NCBI GenBank assembly: GCA_038852315.1
Contig: JAWCKF010000014.1
Coordinates: 1 to 42,834, forward strand
Origin: COMBO-56-21 sp038852315
GTDB taxonomy: Archaea; Thermoplasmatota; Thermoplasmata; UBA10834
Direction: 5' to 3'
Length of the DNA stretch: 42,834 bases
Shown here: one piece after another, positions 23,643 through 31,502 of the stretch
Layout of the letters: each line of letters starts with the position of its first letter
How positions within the stretch are numbered: position 1 is the first letter of the stretch
Position numbers and translations under genes: made by a program
The notes under the pieces: model-generated
The model's database searches: none
What the model was told of the DNA's origin: nothing
Seen by the model: only the letters and a program-made list of their open reading frames with translations

Positions 23643-25196
23643 ATGCTGACCAGAGAGAGCTCTGTCCCGAAGGGGCTGCCGAAGAAGACCGACAGCCTTT
23701 GCCCGGAATGCACGAAGATAATCCCAGCGACCATCCGCGAGGAGAACGGCAGGGTCGTTATGGAGAAATCCTGTCCCGACCACGGGCAGTTCAAGGACGT
23801 GGTCTGGTCCGATGCCGAGATGTACCTTCGTGTGGAGAAGTGGGCCAAGGACGGCGTCGGCGTGCAGAACCCGCTGGTAACGAACGCCACCAACTGTCCC
23901 TTCGACTGCGGCCTGTGCAACCTACACCTGAGCCACACCGGCCTCGCCAACGTCGACCTCACGAACAGGTGTAACCTCAGGTGTCCGATCTGCTTCGCCA
24001 ACGCGAACGCCGCAGGGTACGTGTTCGAGCCGGACTTCGATACGGTCGTGAAGATGCTGAAGGTGCTCAGGTCCCAGAAGCCCGTTCCCACTCCTGCTGT
24101 GCAGTTCTCCGGCGGGGAGCCGACGATACACCCGCGGTTCTTCGATATCATAAGGGCGGCGAAGGATCTCGGCTTTGCCCAGATCCAGGTCGCGACCAAC
24201 GGCATAAAGTTCGCTGAGAGCCTCGAGTTCTGCCAGAAGGCCAGCGATGCGGGCATGAACACCGTCTACCTGCAGTTCGACGGGATGAGGCCGGAGATAT
24301 ACGTTCGCGCCAGAGGGAGGGACCTGCTGGAGACGAAGAAGAAGGTCGTCGAGAACTTCAGGAAGATAGAGCACCACCCTTCTGTGGTCTTCGTGCCCAC
24401 GATAGTCAAGGGCGTGAACGACGACCAGGTGTGGCCCATAATGCGCTACGCCCTCGAGAACATGGATGTCGTGCGCGGGGTGAACTTCCAGCCCGTCGCG
24501 TTCACAGGGCGGATATCGAACGAGGAGCTGGCGAAGGGGCGGTACACCCTCACAGACCTGGCCAAGGACATGGAGAGGCAGTCGGGCGGCAAGGTCCGCA
24601 CGACCGACTGGTATCCTGTCCCCGCGGTCGCGGCCATCTCCGAGCTCTGGGTCGCGCTCTACGGCGATCCGAAGATCACACTTACGACGCACGCCCATTG
24701 CGGCATCGCCACCTACATGTACGTCAAGGGTCCGGACGACGTGATACCTATCACAAGGTTCGTGGACGTCGAGCCGCTCTTCACGGAGCTGTACGATCTG
24801 GCCAAGAAGGCAGAGGGGAAGAGCATAAAGGCGATTTCGAAGGTGAAGGCGTTCAACGCGCTCAGGAGGCACCTGAAGAAGGACCAGCTGCCTGACGGGA
24901 TGAGTGCCACCGAGTTCCTGAGATCTCTGCGGGGCGTGCTCTCCGAGGAGACCAAGAGCGAGCTCGCCAAGTTCAGCTGGAAGATGATGTACGTGGGCGC
25001 GATGCACTTCATGGACTCGTACAACTACGACATAGAGCGCGTGAAGCGTTGCATGATCCACTACACGACCCCTGACGGAAGGATCATCCCGTTCTGCGCC
25101 TACAACTCAGGACCTGTGTTCAGGACCAGCGTCGAGAAGCAGTTCTCAGTGCCGCTGGCGGAGTGGCGCAAGAGGCACGGCGACGAGTACACCTGA
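23643..25196 (+). CDS. tes: Tetraether-synthase-like radical SAM protein
   Basis: The 517-residue protein matches the family of tetraether synthase, which joins the phytanyl ends of two archaeols to make macrocyclic and tetraether lipids. It has a Cys-rich N-terminus (Cys20-x2-Cys23, Cys44 in SCPDHG), a second cluster motif NCPFDCGLC (Cys85, 89, 92), then the radical SAM motif CNLRCPIC (Cys110, 114, 117) and the FSGGEPTIHP glycine motif. Two more Cys near the end (470, 485) may bind a further cluster. These fit a known enzyme carrying several [4Fe-4S] clusters plus a rubredoxin-like iron. ATG 23643 starts it. A ferredoxin and geranylgeranyl reductase follow at 10 and 0 bases, supporting a lipid role. 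Another radical SAM function is possible; family assignment is from memory. Confidence 0.82.
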   Translation: MLTRESSVPKGLPKKTDSLCPECTKIIPATIREENGRVVMEKSCPDHGQFKDVVWSDAEMYLRVEKWAKDGVGVQNPLVTNATNCPFDCGLCNLHLSHTGLANVDLTNRCNLRCPICFANANAAGYVFEPDFDTVVKMLKVLRSQKPVPTPAVQFSGGEPTIHPRFFDIIRAAKDLGFAQIQVATNGIKFAESLEFCQKASDAGMNTVYLQFDGMRPEIYVRARGRDLLETKKKVVENFRKIEHHPSVVFVPTIVKGVNDDQVWPIMRYALENMDVVRGVNFQPVAFTGRISNEELAKGRYTLTDLAKDMERQSGGKVRTTDWYPVPAVAAISELWVALYGDPKITLTTHAHCGIATYMYVKGPDDVIPITRFVDVEPLFTELYDLAKKAEGKSIKAISKVKAFNALRRHLKKDQLPDGMSATEFLRSLRGVLSEETKSELAKFSWKMMYVGAMHFMDSYNYDIERVKRCMIHYTTPDGRIIPFCAYNSGPVFRTSVEKQFSVPLAEWRKRHGDEYT

Positions 25197-25206
25197 GGTG
25201 GTCTTG

Positions 25207-25407
25207 GTGGCCAAGAAGGACGAGCTGGCGGATCTCGAGGTCGACATAACTAGGTGCATGCACTGCGGCGCGTGCGTGGGCTCGTGCCCCGTGAACGCGA
25301 TATACCTGAACGAGGTCGTTCTAGAGTTCAACGACGATTGCAACCTCTGCAAACGGTGCATCAAGGTCTGCCCTGTGGGCGCGATAAGGCTCGCGGAGGG
25401 GGGCTAG
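25207..25407 (+). CDS. 2[4Fe-4S] ferredoxin
   Basis: This 66-residue protein is a small bacterial-type ferredoxin with two cluster motifs, CMHCGACVGSCPVNAI near residue 16 and CNLCKRCIKVCPVGAI near residue 43. GTG 25207 follows GAGGTG at a good distance; GTG 25198 and TTG 25204 are in frame and would add up to three residues. It sits between the tetraether-synthase-like gene and the reductase, touching the latter without a gap. From published work in Methanosarcina, as I recall it, geranylgeranyl reductase can require a ferredoxin encoded beside it. This protein could feed electrons to both neighbours. Confidence 0.93.
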   Translation: MAKKDELADLEVDITRCMHCGACVGSCPVNAIYLNEVVLEFNDDCNLCKRCIKVCPVGAIRLAEGG

Positions 25408-26592
25408 ATGCCAGCATACGATGTTGTCGTCGTAGGGGCCGGTCCTGCGGGGTCTATGACCGCCAAATGGGCGGCGAAGGGCGGTGCCCGCGTGCTCATG
25501 ATAGAGAAGCGCCAGGAGATAGGCTCCCCCGTGAGGTGCGGCGAGGGCATATCCAGGGCGTGGCTCGACTCTGTGGGCATAAAGCTGGACCAGAAGAGCC
25601 TCGCTTGGCAGGTGAAGGGCGCGAAGATCGTCGCGCCGAACGGAACCGCGTTCTACCTCTCCGAGAAGATGGCTGGGAACGAGGTCGGCATAGTGCTCGA
25701 CCGGGTGTTCTTCGACAAGCTGCTCGCGAAGGACGCTGTCAAAGCGGGCGCGGACCTGATGCTGAAGACCTCAGCGGTGGGCCTGCTGAAGGACGGCGGC
25801 AAGATAAGAGGTGTGCGCGTCAAGTCCTTCGGCGAGACGAAGGAGATACGCGCTGGTTGCGTCGTCGCCGCGGACGGCTTCGAGTCGCAGGTTGGCAGGT
25901 GGGCGGGCATAGACACCTCGCTCGCCCCCAGGGACATAACCACCTGTCTGCAGTACAGGCTCACGAATGTGGATATCGACCCCGATTACTGTGAGTTCAT
26001 ACTCGGCAGCAAGGCCCCGGGAGGATATGTTTGGATATTCCCGAAGAACGAGGACACGGCGAACGTGGGTCTCGGGCTGCAGCTCACGAAGCTCAAGGAC
26101 AGGGGAGAAGTCAAGAAGCACCTGGACAAGTTCATACAGGGCGATGCTAGGCTCAGGAAGGGCAGGCCGCTGGAGATCGTCAGCGGCGCCGTCTCGATAT
26201 GCGCGCCCATCGACAGGACCGTGGGCGACGGCATACTCCTGGTTGGCGACGCCGCAAGGCAGATCGACCCCATCACCGGTGGTGGGATTTCCAACAGCTG
26301 CAGGGCGGGCAAGGTGGCAGGCGAGGTGCTGGCAAAGGCCGCCAAGGAGGGCGACTTCAGCGCCAGGTCCCTTCAGCGGTACGAGAAGGGTTGGCGCGAT
26401 CTCCTGGAAGACCATCTCTACAGGAACTGGATGGCGAAGGAGAAGCTCGTGACCTTATCGGACGACACTTTCAACAAGATCATCGGGACACTCAACGAGG
26501 TCGGCGTCGAGAAGATGTCGACATACGCCCTCCTGAAGGCCATAGAGAGGAAGCACCCGGAGCTCGTCAAGGAGTTCCAGGACCTCCTCTGA
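25408..26592 (+). CDS. Geranylgeranyl reductase (digeranylgeranylglycerophospholipid reductase)
   Basis: The 394-residue flavoprotein saturates the isoprenoid chains of archaeal lipids. It begins with the FAD fold VVVVGAGPAGSMTA, has the GGR-specific PVRCGEGIS motif near residue 45 whose Cys lies near the flavin in known structures, the YVWIFP substrate motif near residue 205, and the second FAD motif GDAARQIDPITGGGI near residue 284. ATG 25408 directly follows the ferredoxin stop and GGAGGGG. It ends the three-gene operon. Related menaquinone or bacteriochlorophyll-chain reductases are less likely given its neighbours. Confidence 0.93.
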   Translation: MPAYDVVVVGAGPAGSMTAKWAAKGGARVLMIEKRQEIGSPVRCGEGISRAWLDSVGIKLDQKSLAWQVKGAKIVAPNGTAFYLSEKMAGNEVGIVLDRVFFDKLLAKDAVKAGADLMLKTSAVGLLKDGGKIRGVRVKSFGETKEIRAGCVVAADGFESQVGRWAGIDTSLAPRDITTCLQYRLTNVDIDPDYCEFILGSKAPGGYVWIFPKNEDTANVGLGLQLTKLKDRGEVKKHLDKFIQGDARLRKGRPLEIVSGAVSICAPIDRTVGDGILLVGDAARQIDPITGGGISNSCRAGKVAGEVLAKAAKEGDFSARSLQRYEKGWRDLLEDHLYRNWMAKEKLVTLSDDTFNKIIGTLNEVGVEKMSTYALLKAIERKHPELVKEFQDLL

Positions 26593-26605
26593 GCCTGCGC
26601 TAGCT

Positions 26606-26612
26606 CTATAAG
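26606..26612 (+). promoter_or_regulatory. TATA-like box for the GT-C gene
   Basis: CTATAAG is centred 34 bases before ATG 26643, so the glycan gene has its own promoter, separate from the lipid operon. Confidence 0.55.
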
Positions 26613-26642
26613 GCCCCCGACCTCTTCATCTGGGCGGGAAAG

Positions 26643-28142
26643 ATGGCCTCGCAAGCCCCGGCATCGTGCACGAGGGGACGGCGGAGGACGCTCTGGCTGG
26701 CCATAGCCGTGCTCGTCCTGGCTGGCGTGTTGCGGTTCGCGAACATCGGCTGGAGCTACTCCAACAACGGCATCGACGAGGGCATAATGGCCGAGCGGGC
26801 GATGCTCGTAAGAGACGGATACGCGCTCTACTCGGACATCCCCTGCGACCAGGCCCCGTTCGCGTTCTACCTCGGGGCCGCTCTGGGAGGAGACTTGCTG
26901 CTGCTCAGGATCCTCGTGGCCGCGCTCTCGTTGGCCGCGGTCGCCGCATGCATGTTCGCCTCGAAGGCCATCGGCGGGGACAGGGCGATGCTCATCACAG
27001 GCCTGCTCCTCGCGGCGGACTTCGCTTTCGTCAGGGAATCTCGCCTGTTCTCCCTCGACGCCCTCTCATCCATCTTCCTAGCCTTCTCGATGGCTGTGAT
27101 GGTCCGATATCTGAAGGACAGGAGCCTGGGAACGCTCGTGGTGGCGGGTCTGTTGATTGGGTTCTCGGCCGCGACGAAGCTTCTCGGCGCGCTCGGCATC
27201 CTCGGGATGCTCGCGTTCCTCGTTCTGGAGACGCGGGCGGGCAGACGGCCCAGGAGGGAGGGCATGGTCGCCGCTGCGGTCCTGGTCGTGACTGCGGCGA
27301 TCCCCTTGCTGATGTACACCATTGTGCTGGGTCCGAAAGAGGTTTACGAGGGCATGGTGGTCGGCCAAAGCGGGCGGTCAGCGGATCTCTATCTCAAGCT
27401 CTCGCTCGTGGCGTACTTCGGCGTCAACCCTGCATATGTCCTCCCCGTCCTGCATGCAAGGGCTCTCTGGCGTGCCGACGAGAGGAACAGATTCCTGATA
27501 TGCGTCGCCGCGGTCGTTCTCGTATTCATGATAGTCCAGCCGCTGCTCTTCTTCCACCACCTCGTCCTGCTGAGTCCGGCCATGGCCATACTCGCCGGCG
27601 TGGCCGCGGACAGACTGCTGCCCAGGGAGGGCAGAGCCGAAGGCGGGCACCAACGAGAGCTGAGGAGGTTTGAGGTACCAGACCACAGGGTCGTGCTGGC
27701 AGTCCTGCTCGCCTCGCTGCTTGTGTCCTACGGGCTGTGCGCCTACGGAACGGTGGCGCAGAGGGAGCCGATCCAGGTGAAGTATGCCCGTTGGCTGGAG
27801 GAGGTGACAGATCCCGACGAGTTCGTGATATCGGGTGATCCAGGCATCCCGGCGATGGCTGGCAGGCTGGTGCCACCCGAGCTTGTGAACGTCGCCTACA
27901 GGCAGTCCGGCGAAGTCACTTTGGAGGACATCGAGACGGCTATCGTTGACTACGCCCCTCCCGTGGTCATCGTGTGCTACAGGCTGAACGAGGTCGAGGG
28001 CCTGGAGGAGCTGCTGCTCGAGAAAGGGTACAGCCAGATACACATGCAGATTGTTGGTTCGGACCGCGCCGTGCTCGACCTATTCGAGAAAGGCATCGGG
28101 CCTGTGGGAATCTGGATTCATGTCGGAACCGAGGGTGCCTGA
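26643..28142 (+). CDS. Membrane glycosyltransferase, GT-C (GT39/ArnT-like)
   Basis: The 499-residue protein has a basic N-terminus, about ten membrane helices up to residue 370, and a soluble C-terminal part. Between helices 1 and 2 lies SNNGIDEGIMAERAMLVRDG, with the Asp-Glu pair that acts as catalytic base in PMT/ArnT-type enzymes. These use a lipid-phosphate-linked sugar on the outer face of the membrane. The acceptor is unknown; protein O-glycosylation or S-layer/lipid glycan is likely in an archaeon. The nearby dolichol-phosphate mannose synthase-like gene (28149-29252, convergent) could supply its donor. Confidence 0.82.
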   Translation: MASQAPASCTRGRRRTLWLAIAVLVLAGVLRFANIGWSYSNNGIDEGIMAERAMLVRDGYALYSDIPCDQAPFAFYLGAALGGDLLLLRILVAALSLAAVAACMFASKAIGGDRAMLITGLLLAADFAFVRESRLFSLDALSSIFLAFSMAVMVRYLKDRSLGTLVVAGLLIGFSAATKLLGALGILGMLAFLVLETRAGRRPRREGMVAAAVLVVTAAIPLLMYTIVLGPKEVYEGMVVGQSGRSADLYLKLSLVAYFGVNPAYVLPVLHARALWRADERNRFLICVAAVVLVFMIVQPLLFFHHLVLLSPAMAILAGVAADRLLPREGRAEGGHQRELRRFEVPDHRVVLAVLLASLLVSYGLCAYGTVAQREPIQVKYARWLEEVTDPDEFVISGDPGIPAMAGRLVPPELVNVAYRQSGEVTLEDIETAIVDYAPPVVIVCYRLNEVEGLEELLLEKGYSQIHMQIVGSDRAVLDLFEKGIGPVGIWIHVGTEGA

Positions 28143-28148
28143 AGGACA

Positions 28149-29252
28149 TCATCGCTTGCGCTTCACATCGGCCCCGAAAGTCCACATCGAGTTAGCAGCG
28201 AAGTTGAACAGGCTCACGAGGAAGATGGCTATCACCTGGGCGAACAGTATGTAGAAGCTCGCTCTGTCCTCGGGCACGCCTATCCAAGGCAGCAGCTCCT
28301 CGACCAACGCCTTGAGCAGGATCAGGTTCAGCATCAGACCGTCGACGCTCACGAGCAGGAACTGGAAGTACTGCGGGGCCACGCTGCCCTTCGACCTGAA
28401 CGTCCAGAGCCTGTTCCAGATGAAGTTGTTGGTGTCTGCGACGACGAACGAGATGGTCGCTGCGACCAGGTAGTATAGCCCGAACAGCTCGAGCCCCACC
28501 CACAGCACCCCCAGGTTTATGAGGGTGCCGATGCCGCCGATGATGGCGAACTTGAGGTACTTCGCCAACCAGAAACGTCTGTGTTCGTATAGCAGGGAGA
28601 GATGGTCTATGTACCTGAGGATCTCCGAGCCGCCGAGCTTGCTCTTGCCTGCTTTCCTGTTGGCGAAGTGGATGGGGACCTCGGCGACCTTGTCGTACCT
28701 CCCCTTCACGAGTATCTCGAGGCCTATCTTGTACCCCACGGGGTCGAGGCGGACGCCGTCTATTACGGACCGCTTGAGCGCGAAGAACCCGGACATCGGG
28801 TCTTTGACCTTCGTCAGTCCTCTGGCCAGCAGTGTCGCGCCCTTGGATATCAGCTTCCGCCGAGCGGGCCAGTTCTCCACGCTGCCTCCGCTCACATACC
28901 TGCTCCCGATGACCATGTCCGCCTCTCCGGATACGATCTTGCCGACCATCTCAGGGATCTTCTCCGGGGGGTGGCTCAGATCCGCGTCCATGACGACGAT
29001 GACATCTCCGGAGGCGGCCGCGAAACCTTCCAGGACCGCCGAGGACAGCCCGAGCTTTCCCGCGCGGTGCACGATCTTCATCCTGTGGGACTTCGCCAGC
29101 TCATCAGCGAGGGCGCCCGTGCCGTCCGGACTGTTGTCGTCGACTATCACTACCTCGGCCTCGAGCCCTGCGGACGAGCACGCGCGCTCTATCCTGTGAA
29201 CCAGCTGCTCGAGGTTGTCCCTCTCGTTGTACGTGGGCACGACTACTGAGAT
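28149..29252 (-). CDS. GT2 polyprenol-phosphate sugar synthase fused to GtrA, non-standard start
   Basis: Residues 1 to about 225 are a DPM1-like GT-A domain: ISVVVPTYNERDNL, VDDNSPDGTG near 38, metal-binding DADLSHPPE near 89. Residues about 230-360 are a four-helix GtrA domain (FAIIGGIGTLINLG). Such proteins make and flip polyprenol-phosphate hexose. In-frame ATG, GTG and TTG are missing between a distant ATG at 29447, deep inside the DedA gene, and GTG 29240, which would cut the first beta strand. The best initiation is ATC 29252, 8 bases after GCGGAG. A sequence error or a frameshift joining it to DedA is possible. It overlaps the DedA stop by 10 bases. Confidence 0.8.
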   Translation of the reverse strand: MSVVVPTYNERDNLEQLVHRIERACSSAGLEAEVVIVDDNSPDGTGALADELAKSHRMKIVHRAGKLGLSSAVLEGFAAASGDVIVVMDADLSHPPEKIPEMVGKIVSGEADMVIGSRYVSGGSVENWPARRKLISKGATLLARGLTKVKDPMSGFFALKRSVIDGVRLDPVGYKIGLEILVKGRYDKVAEVPIHFANRKAGKSKLGGSEILRYIDHLSLLYEHRRFWLAKYLKFAIIGGIGTLINLGVLWVGLELFGLYYLVAATISFVVADTNNFIWNRLWTFRSKGSVAPQYFQFLLVSVDGLMLNLILLKALVEELLPWIGVPEDRASFYILFAQVIAIFLVSLFNFAANSMWTFGADVKRKR

Positions 29253-29842
29253 CGTGGCTGCTCCGCCTCCAGATGCCTGCGCTTGTAGATGAAGGAAGAT
29301 GCTATGCTGGCTATGATCACCGCCGCGACTATGCCCAGCGAGACGTAGGGCGCGATCCTGTCCTCGAGGGCGCCGTAGCTGGCCCAGAAGATGACTATGT
29401 AGAGCGATGTCTTGGCCATGGCGCTGCCCAGGAGGTAGACGATGCACCTCTTCAGGTTCCAGTTGCAGACCGCGATGAAGGCGCCCGTGTACGGAAGGAT
29501 CGGGGCGAACCTGTTCAGTATCAGGAGCCTCTCATCCTTCAGTATGAGCCAGTTTGTGTAGCGCCTCATGGCCTTCTGAACGCGGCCAGGGAGCTTCGCG
29601 ACCTTGACGAGCGAGTAGAGGGTCATGTTGCCGAGGAGGCTCGCGCAGCTGGTGACGACCACGAGCGTCGCCCCCCACCAGAAGGAGTCTGGGTGCATCC
29701 CGTAGAGGAAGACGAGCCAGGCCTCCGGGAGGGTGGGGAACGCGGTGCCGTCTATCCAGATTATGAGCACTATGGCGACGAGCATGCCGATGTCGCCGAA
29801 CGATGAGAAGGCATCGATTATGGCCTGCGCCACATCCACCAT
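29243..29842 (-). CDS. DedA/VTT-family membrane protein
   Basis: The 199-residue protein has about five hydrophobic segments and DedA-type features: the re-entrant FPTLPEAWLVFLYG near residue 36 and NRFAPILPYTGAFIAVCNWN near residue 110, with the Arg-Pro pattern of the family. DedA proteins are linked to undecaprenyl-phosphate or phospholipid recycling across the membrane. ATG 29842 starts two bases after the GT4 stop, and the end overlaps GT2-GtrA, so GT4-dedA-GT2 looks like one operon. A role in returning the polyprenyl carrier fits but is inference. Confidence 0.82.
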   Translation of the reverse strand: MVDVAQAIIDAFSSFGDIGMLVAIVLIIWIDGTAFPTLPEAWLVFLYGMHPDSFWWGATLVVVTSCASLLGNMTLYSLVKVAKLPGRVQKAMRRYTNWLILKDERLLILNRFAPILPYTGAFIAVCNWNLKRCIVYLLGSAMAKTSLYIVIFWASYGALEDRIAPYVSLGIVAAVIIASIASSFIYKRRHLEAEQPRSQ

Positions 29843-29844
29843 CG

Positions 29845-30879
29845 CTAGCCACCCCGGGAAGCCAGCTCCTCGTACAGAGCCTTCAGCATGGCTGCGGTCT
29901 TCCTTATGTCGTGCTCCTCCGCCAATGCCACAGCCCCGGCAGACATGCGCGCTCTCAGAGAAGCGTCCTCCAGCAGCAGCCTCAGCTTCTCGATGAACTC
30001 GACATCGGTCCTGGCCTTCATGCAGTGTAGGCCGTCAACGACCCAATCCTCGTACACTGGGATGTCCCTTATCAAGAGCGGGCAGCCGCAGCTCGCCGCC
30101 TCGAGCATGACGTTGCCGTAGCTCTCGGCGCGGGTCGGGAAGACGAAGACGTCCGCGGCCGAGTACACGCCTACGATCTCGCTGAACGGTACGTGGCCCG
30201 GGAAGATCACCTTACCCCTCGGAGTGTCGTCAAGCGCGTCCCTCAGGAGCGCTTCGGACGCGCCGACCCAGGCGAACTTGACATCCTTCCTGTCCTCGAA
30301 AGCCTTCGAGATCGCGACGAATGTGTCGACACCCTTCCTGGGTATCCTCAGACCCACGCTTACCACGAGCGTGTCCGAGCGAGCGACGCCTATCCGGTCT
30401 CGGAACGCGGCACCCGCGGCCGCATCCCTCACGAAGACCCGCCTGTCTATCCCGTTGGGTATGATCCTGAAGGGCCCTCGGACGCCGTCTTTTGACAGGG
30501 ACTTCGCGACGTAAGGGGTGGCTCCCACGACCACATCGCCCAGATTGTAGAACTTGACCGAGTAGGCGCGGGCAATGGGGTACCAGAGCGCGCCACCCAC
30601 AAACCCGCCCTTGACGAGCTCCGGAAGGTGCCTGCCGTGCACTATGAGTGGCCTTCCAGAGCGCTTCGCCCTAAGGGCCCACATGAATGAGTCTGGAAGA
30701 GGGCTGTGGACGTGCAGGACGTCCCACGGCTTCCTGGGCTCGTTCATGATGACCTCGACCCCGAGCCTCTCCAGCTCCTTGGCGACCATGGGCACGTTCG
30801 TCCCCATGCCTCCGGGATTCTTGAAGGGGATTATGGCACGATACCTCTCGAGTTCGGTGAGCATGCAAACAGAGACCAT
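29845..30879 (-). CDS. GT4-family glycosyltransferase
   Basis: The 344-residue GT-B enzyme begins MVSVCMLTELERYRA, with a glycine-rich GGMGTNVPMVAKEL loop. The C-terminal half has RIIPNGIDRRVF near residue 140, VSVGLRIPRKGVDTFV near 172, and the nucleotide-sugar site FVFPTRAESYGNVMLEAASCGCPLL near 243, with Glu-x7-Glu spacing. It is retaining; donor and acceptor are unknown. ATG 30879 is preferred over readings from 30972 because the latter run through the TATA-like box at 30957-30964. It heads the GT4-dedA-GT2 run. Confidence 0.88.
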   Translation of the reverse strand: MVSVCMLTELERYRAIIPFKNPGGMGTNVPMVAKELERLGVEVIMNEPRKPWDVLHVHSPLPDSFMWALRAKRSGRPLIVHGRHLPELVKGGFVGGALWYPIARAYSVKFYNLGDVVVGATPYVAKSLSKDGVRGPFRIIPNGIDRRVFVRDAAAGAAFRDRIGVARSDTLVVSVGLRIPRKGVDTFVAISKAFEDRKDVKFAWVGASEALLRDALDDTPRGKVIFPGHVPFSEIVGVYSAADVFVFPTRAESYGNVMLEAASCGCPLLIRDIPVYEDWVVDGLHCMKARTDVEFIEKLRLLLEDASLRARMSAGAVALAEEHDIRKTAAMLKALYEELASRGG

Positions 30880-30956
30880 GTCGCGATCGTCCCCCGTCCG
30901 AAGGCTCCACGGCGGATGGCCCGTTCCGCCCCGGTGCGACCATAAGAGAGTGCGAA

Positions 30957-30964
30957 TATATAAG
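30957..30964 (-). promoter_or_regulatory. TATA-like box for GT4-dedA-GT2
   Basis: Minus-strand CTTATATA predicts a start near 30934, leaving a leader of about 55 bases before ATG 30879. Confidence 0.5.
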
Positions 30965-31024
30965 CAAGACACAGACCCGCTGGACCGGCCCTCGGCAAAG
31001 CCAGCAAAGGCCGACCTGGAAAGG

Positions 31025-31033
31025 TTATTATAC
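31025..31033 (+). promoter_or_regulatory. TATA-like box for the EamA-type gene
   Basis: TTATTATAC is centred 27 bases before ATG 31056, predicting a leaderless transcript. Confidence 0.55.
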
Positions 31034-31055
31034 GCTCGGGAGCTTCGCCGGGCCG

Positions 31056-31502
31056 ATGGGGCGGAGTCATATGCTGTCTTCTGCGCTGGTGTTCGCAGTG
31101 GCGACCTTCCTGCTGTGGGGCACGAACAACTTCATCATGGGATACGCTGAGAAGACCTACAACATGGACCCGAAGTACTTCACGGCCGTGATGTGGATGA
31201 CCATGGGGGCCCTCGGCGCAGCCCTCTTCGTGTACCTCAGGCTCACTGGACACGCGGTTGCCTTCGACGGCAAGCTAGTGTTCCCACTCGTCTGCGGGGC
31301 CATGCTGGGCGTGGGCATCCTCACCTTCAGCTTCGCCATGTCCTCGCACGACATGGAGACCGGGGCGACGGCCGCTGTCGCCACGTCCAACGCGGTCTTC
31401 ACAGCCCTGCTCGCGTTGATCTTCCTGAAGGAGGACCTCTCGCTACAGCAGTGGGCCGGCATAGGCGCGGTGGTGCTCGGGATAGTGCTACTAAGGATCT
31501 AG
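31056..31502 (+). CDS. Half-size EamA/DMT-family transporter
   Basis: The 148-residue protein has five hydrophobic helices and one EamA domain, ending with FTALLALIFLKEDLSLQQWAGIGAVVLGIVLL, which is the classic end of an EamA unit. Full DMT transporters have two such units, so this half-size one should work as a dimer, as in small multidrug or sugar-lipid relatives. ATG 31056 fits the leaderless promoter; ATG 31071 is possible. Substrate unknown. Its stop overlaps that of convergent hutI by 4 bases (CTAG). Confidence 0.85.
   Translation: MGRSHMLSSALVFAVATFLLWGTNNFIMGYAEKTYNMDPKYFTAVMWMTMGALGAALFVYLRLTGHAVAFDGKLVFPLVCGAMLGVGILTFSFAMSSHDMETGATAAVATSNAVFTALLALIFLKEDLSLQQWAGIGAVVLGIVLLRI

Noticed and set aside
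23922..25061. A 379-codon minus-strand frame opposite the radical SAM gene.
   Set aside because: The plus-strand gene has full family motifs; the opposite frame shows none and has the same mirrored composition.
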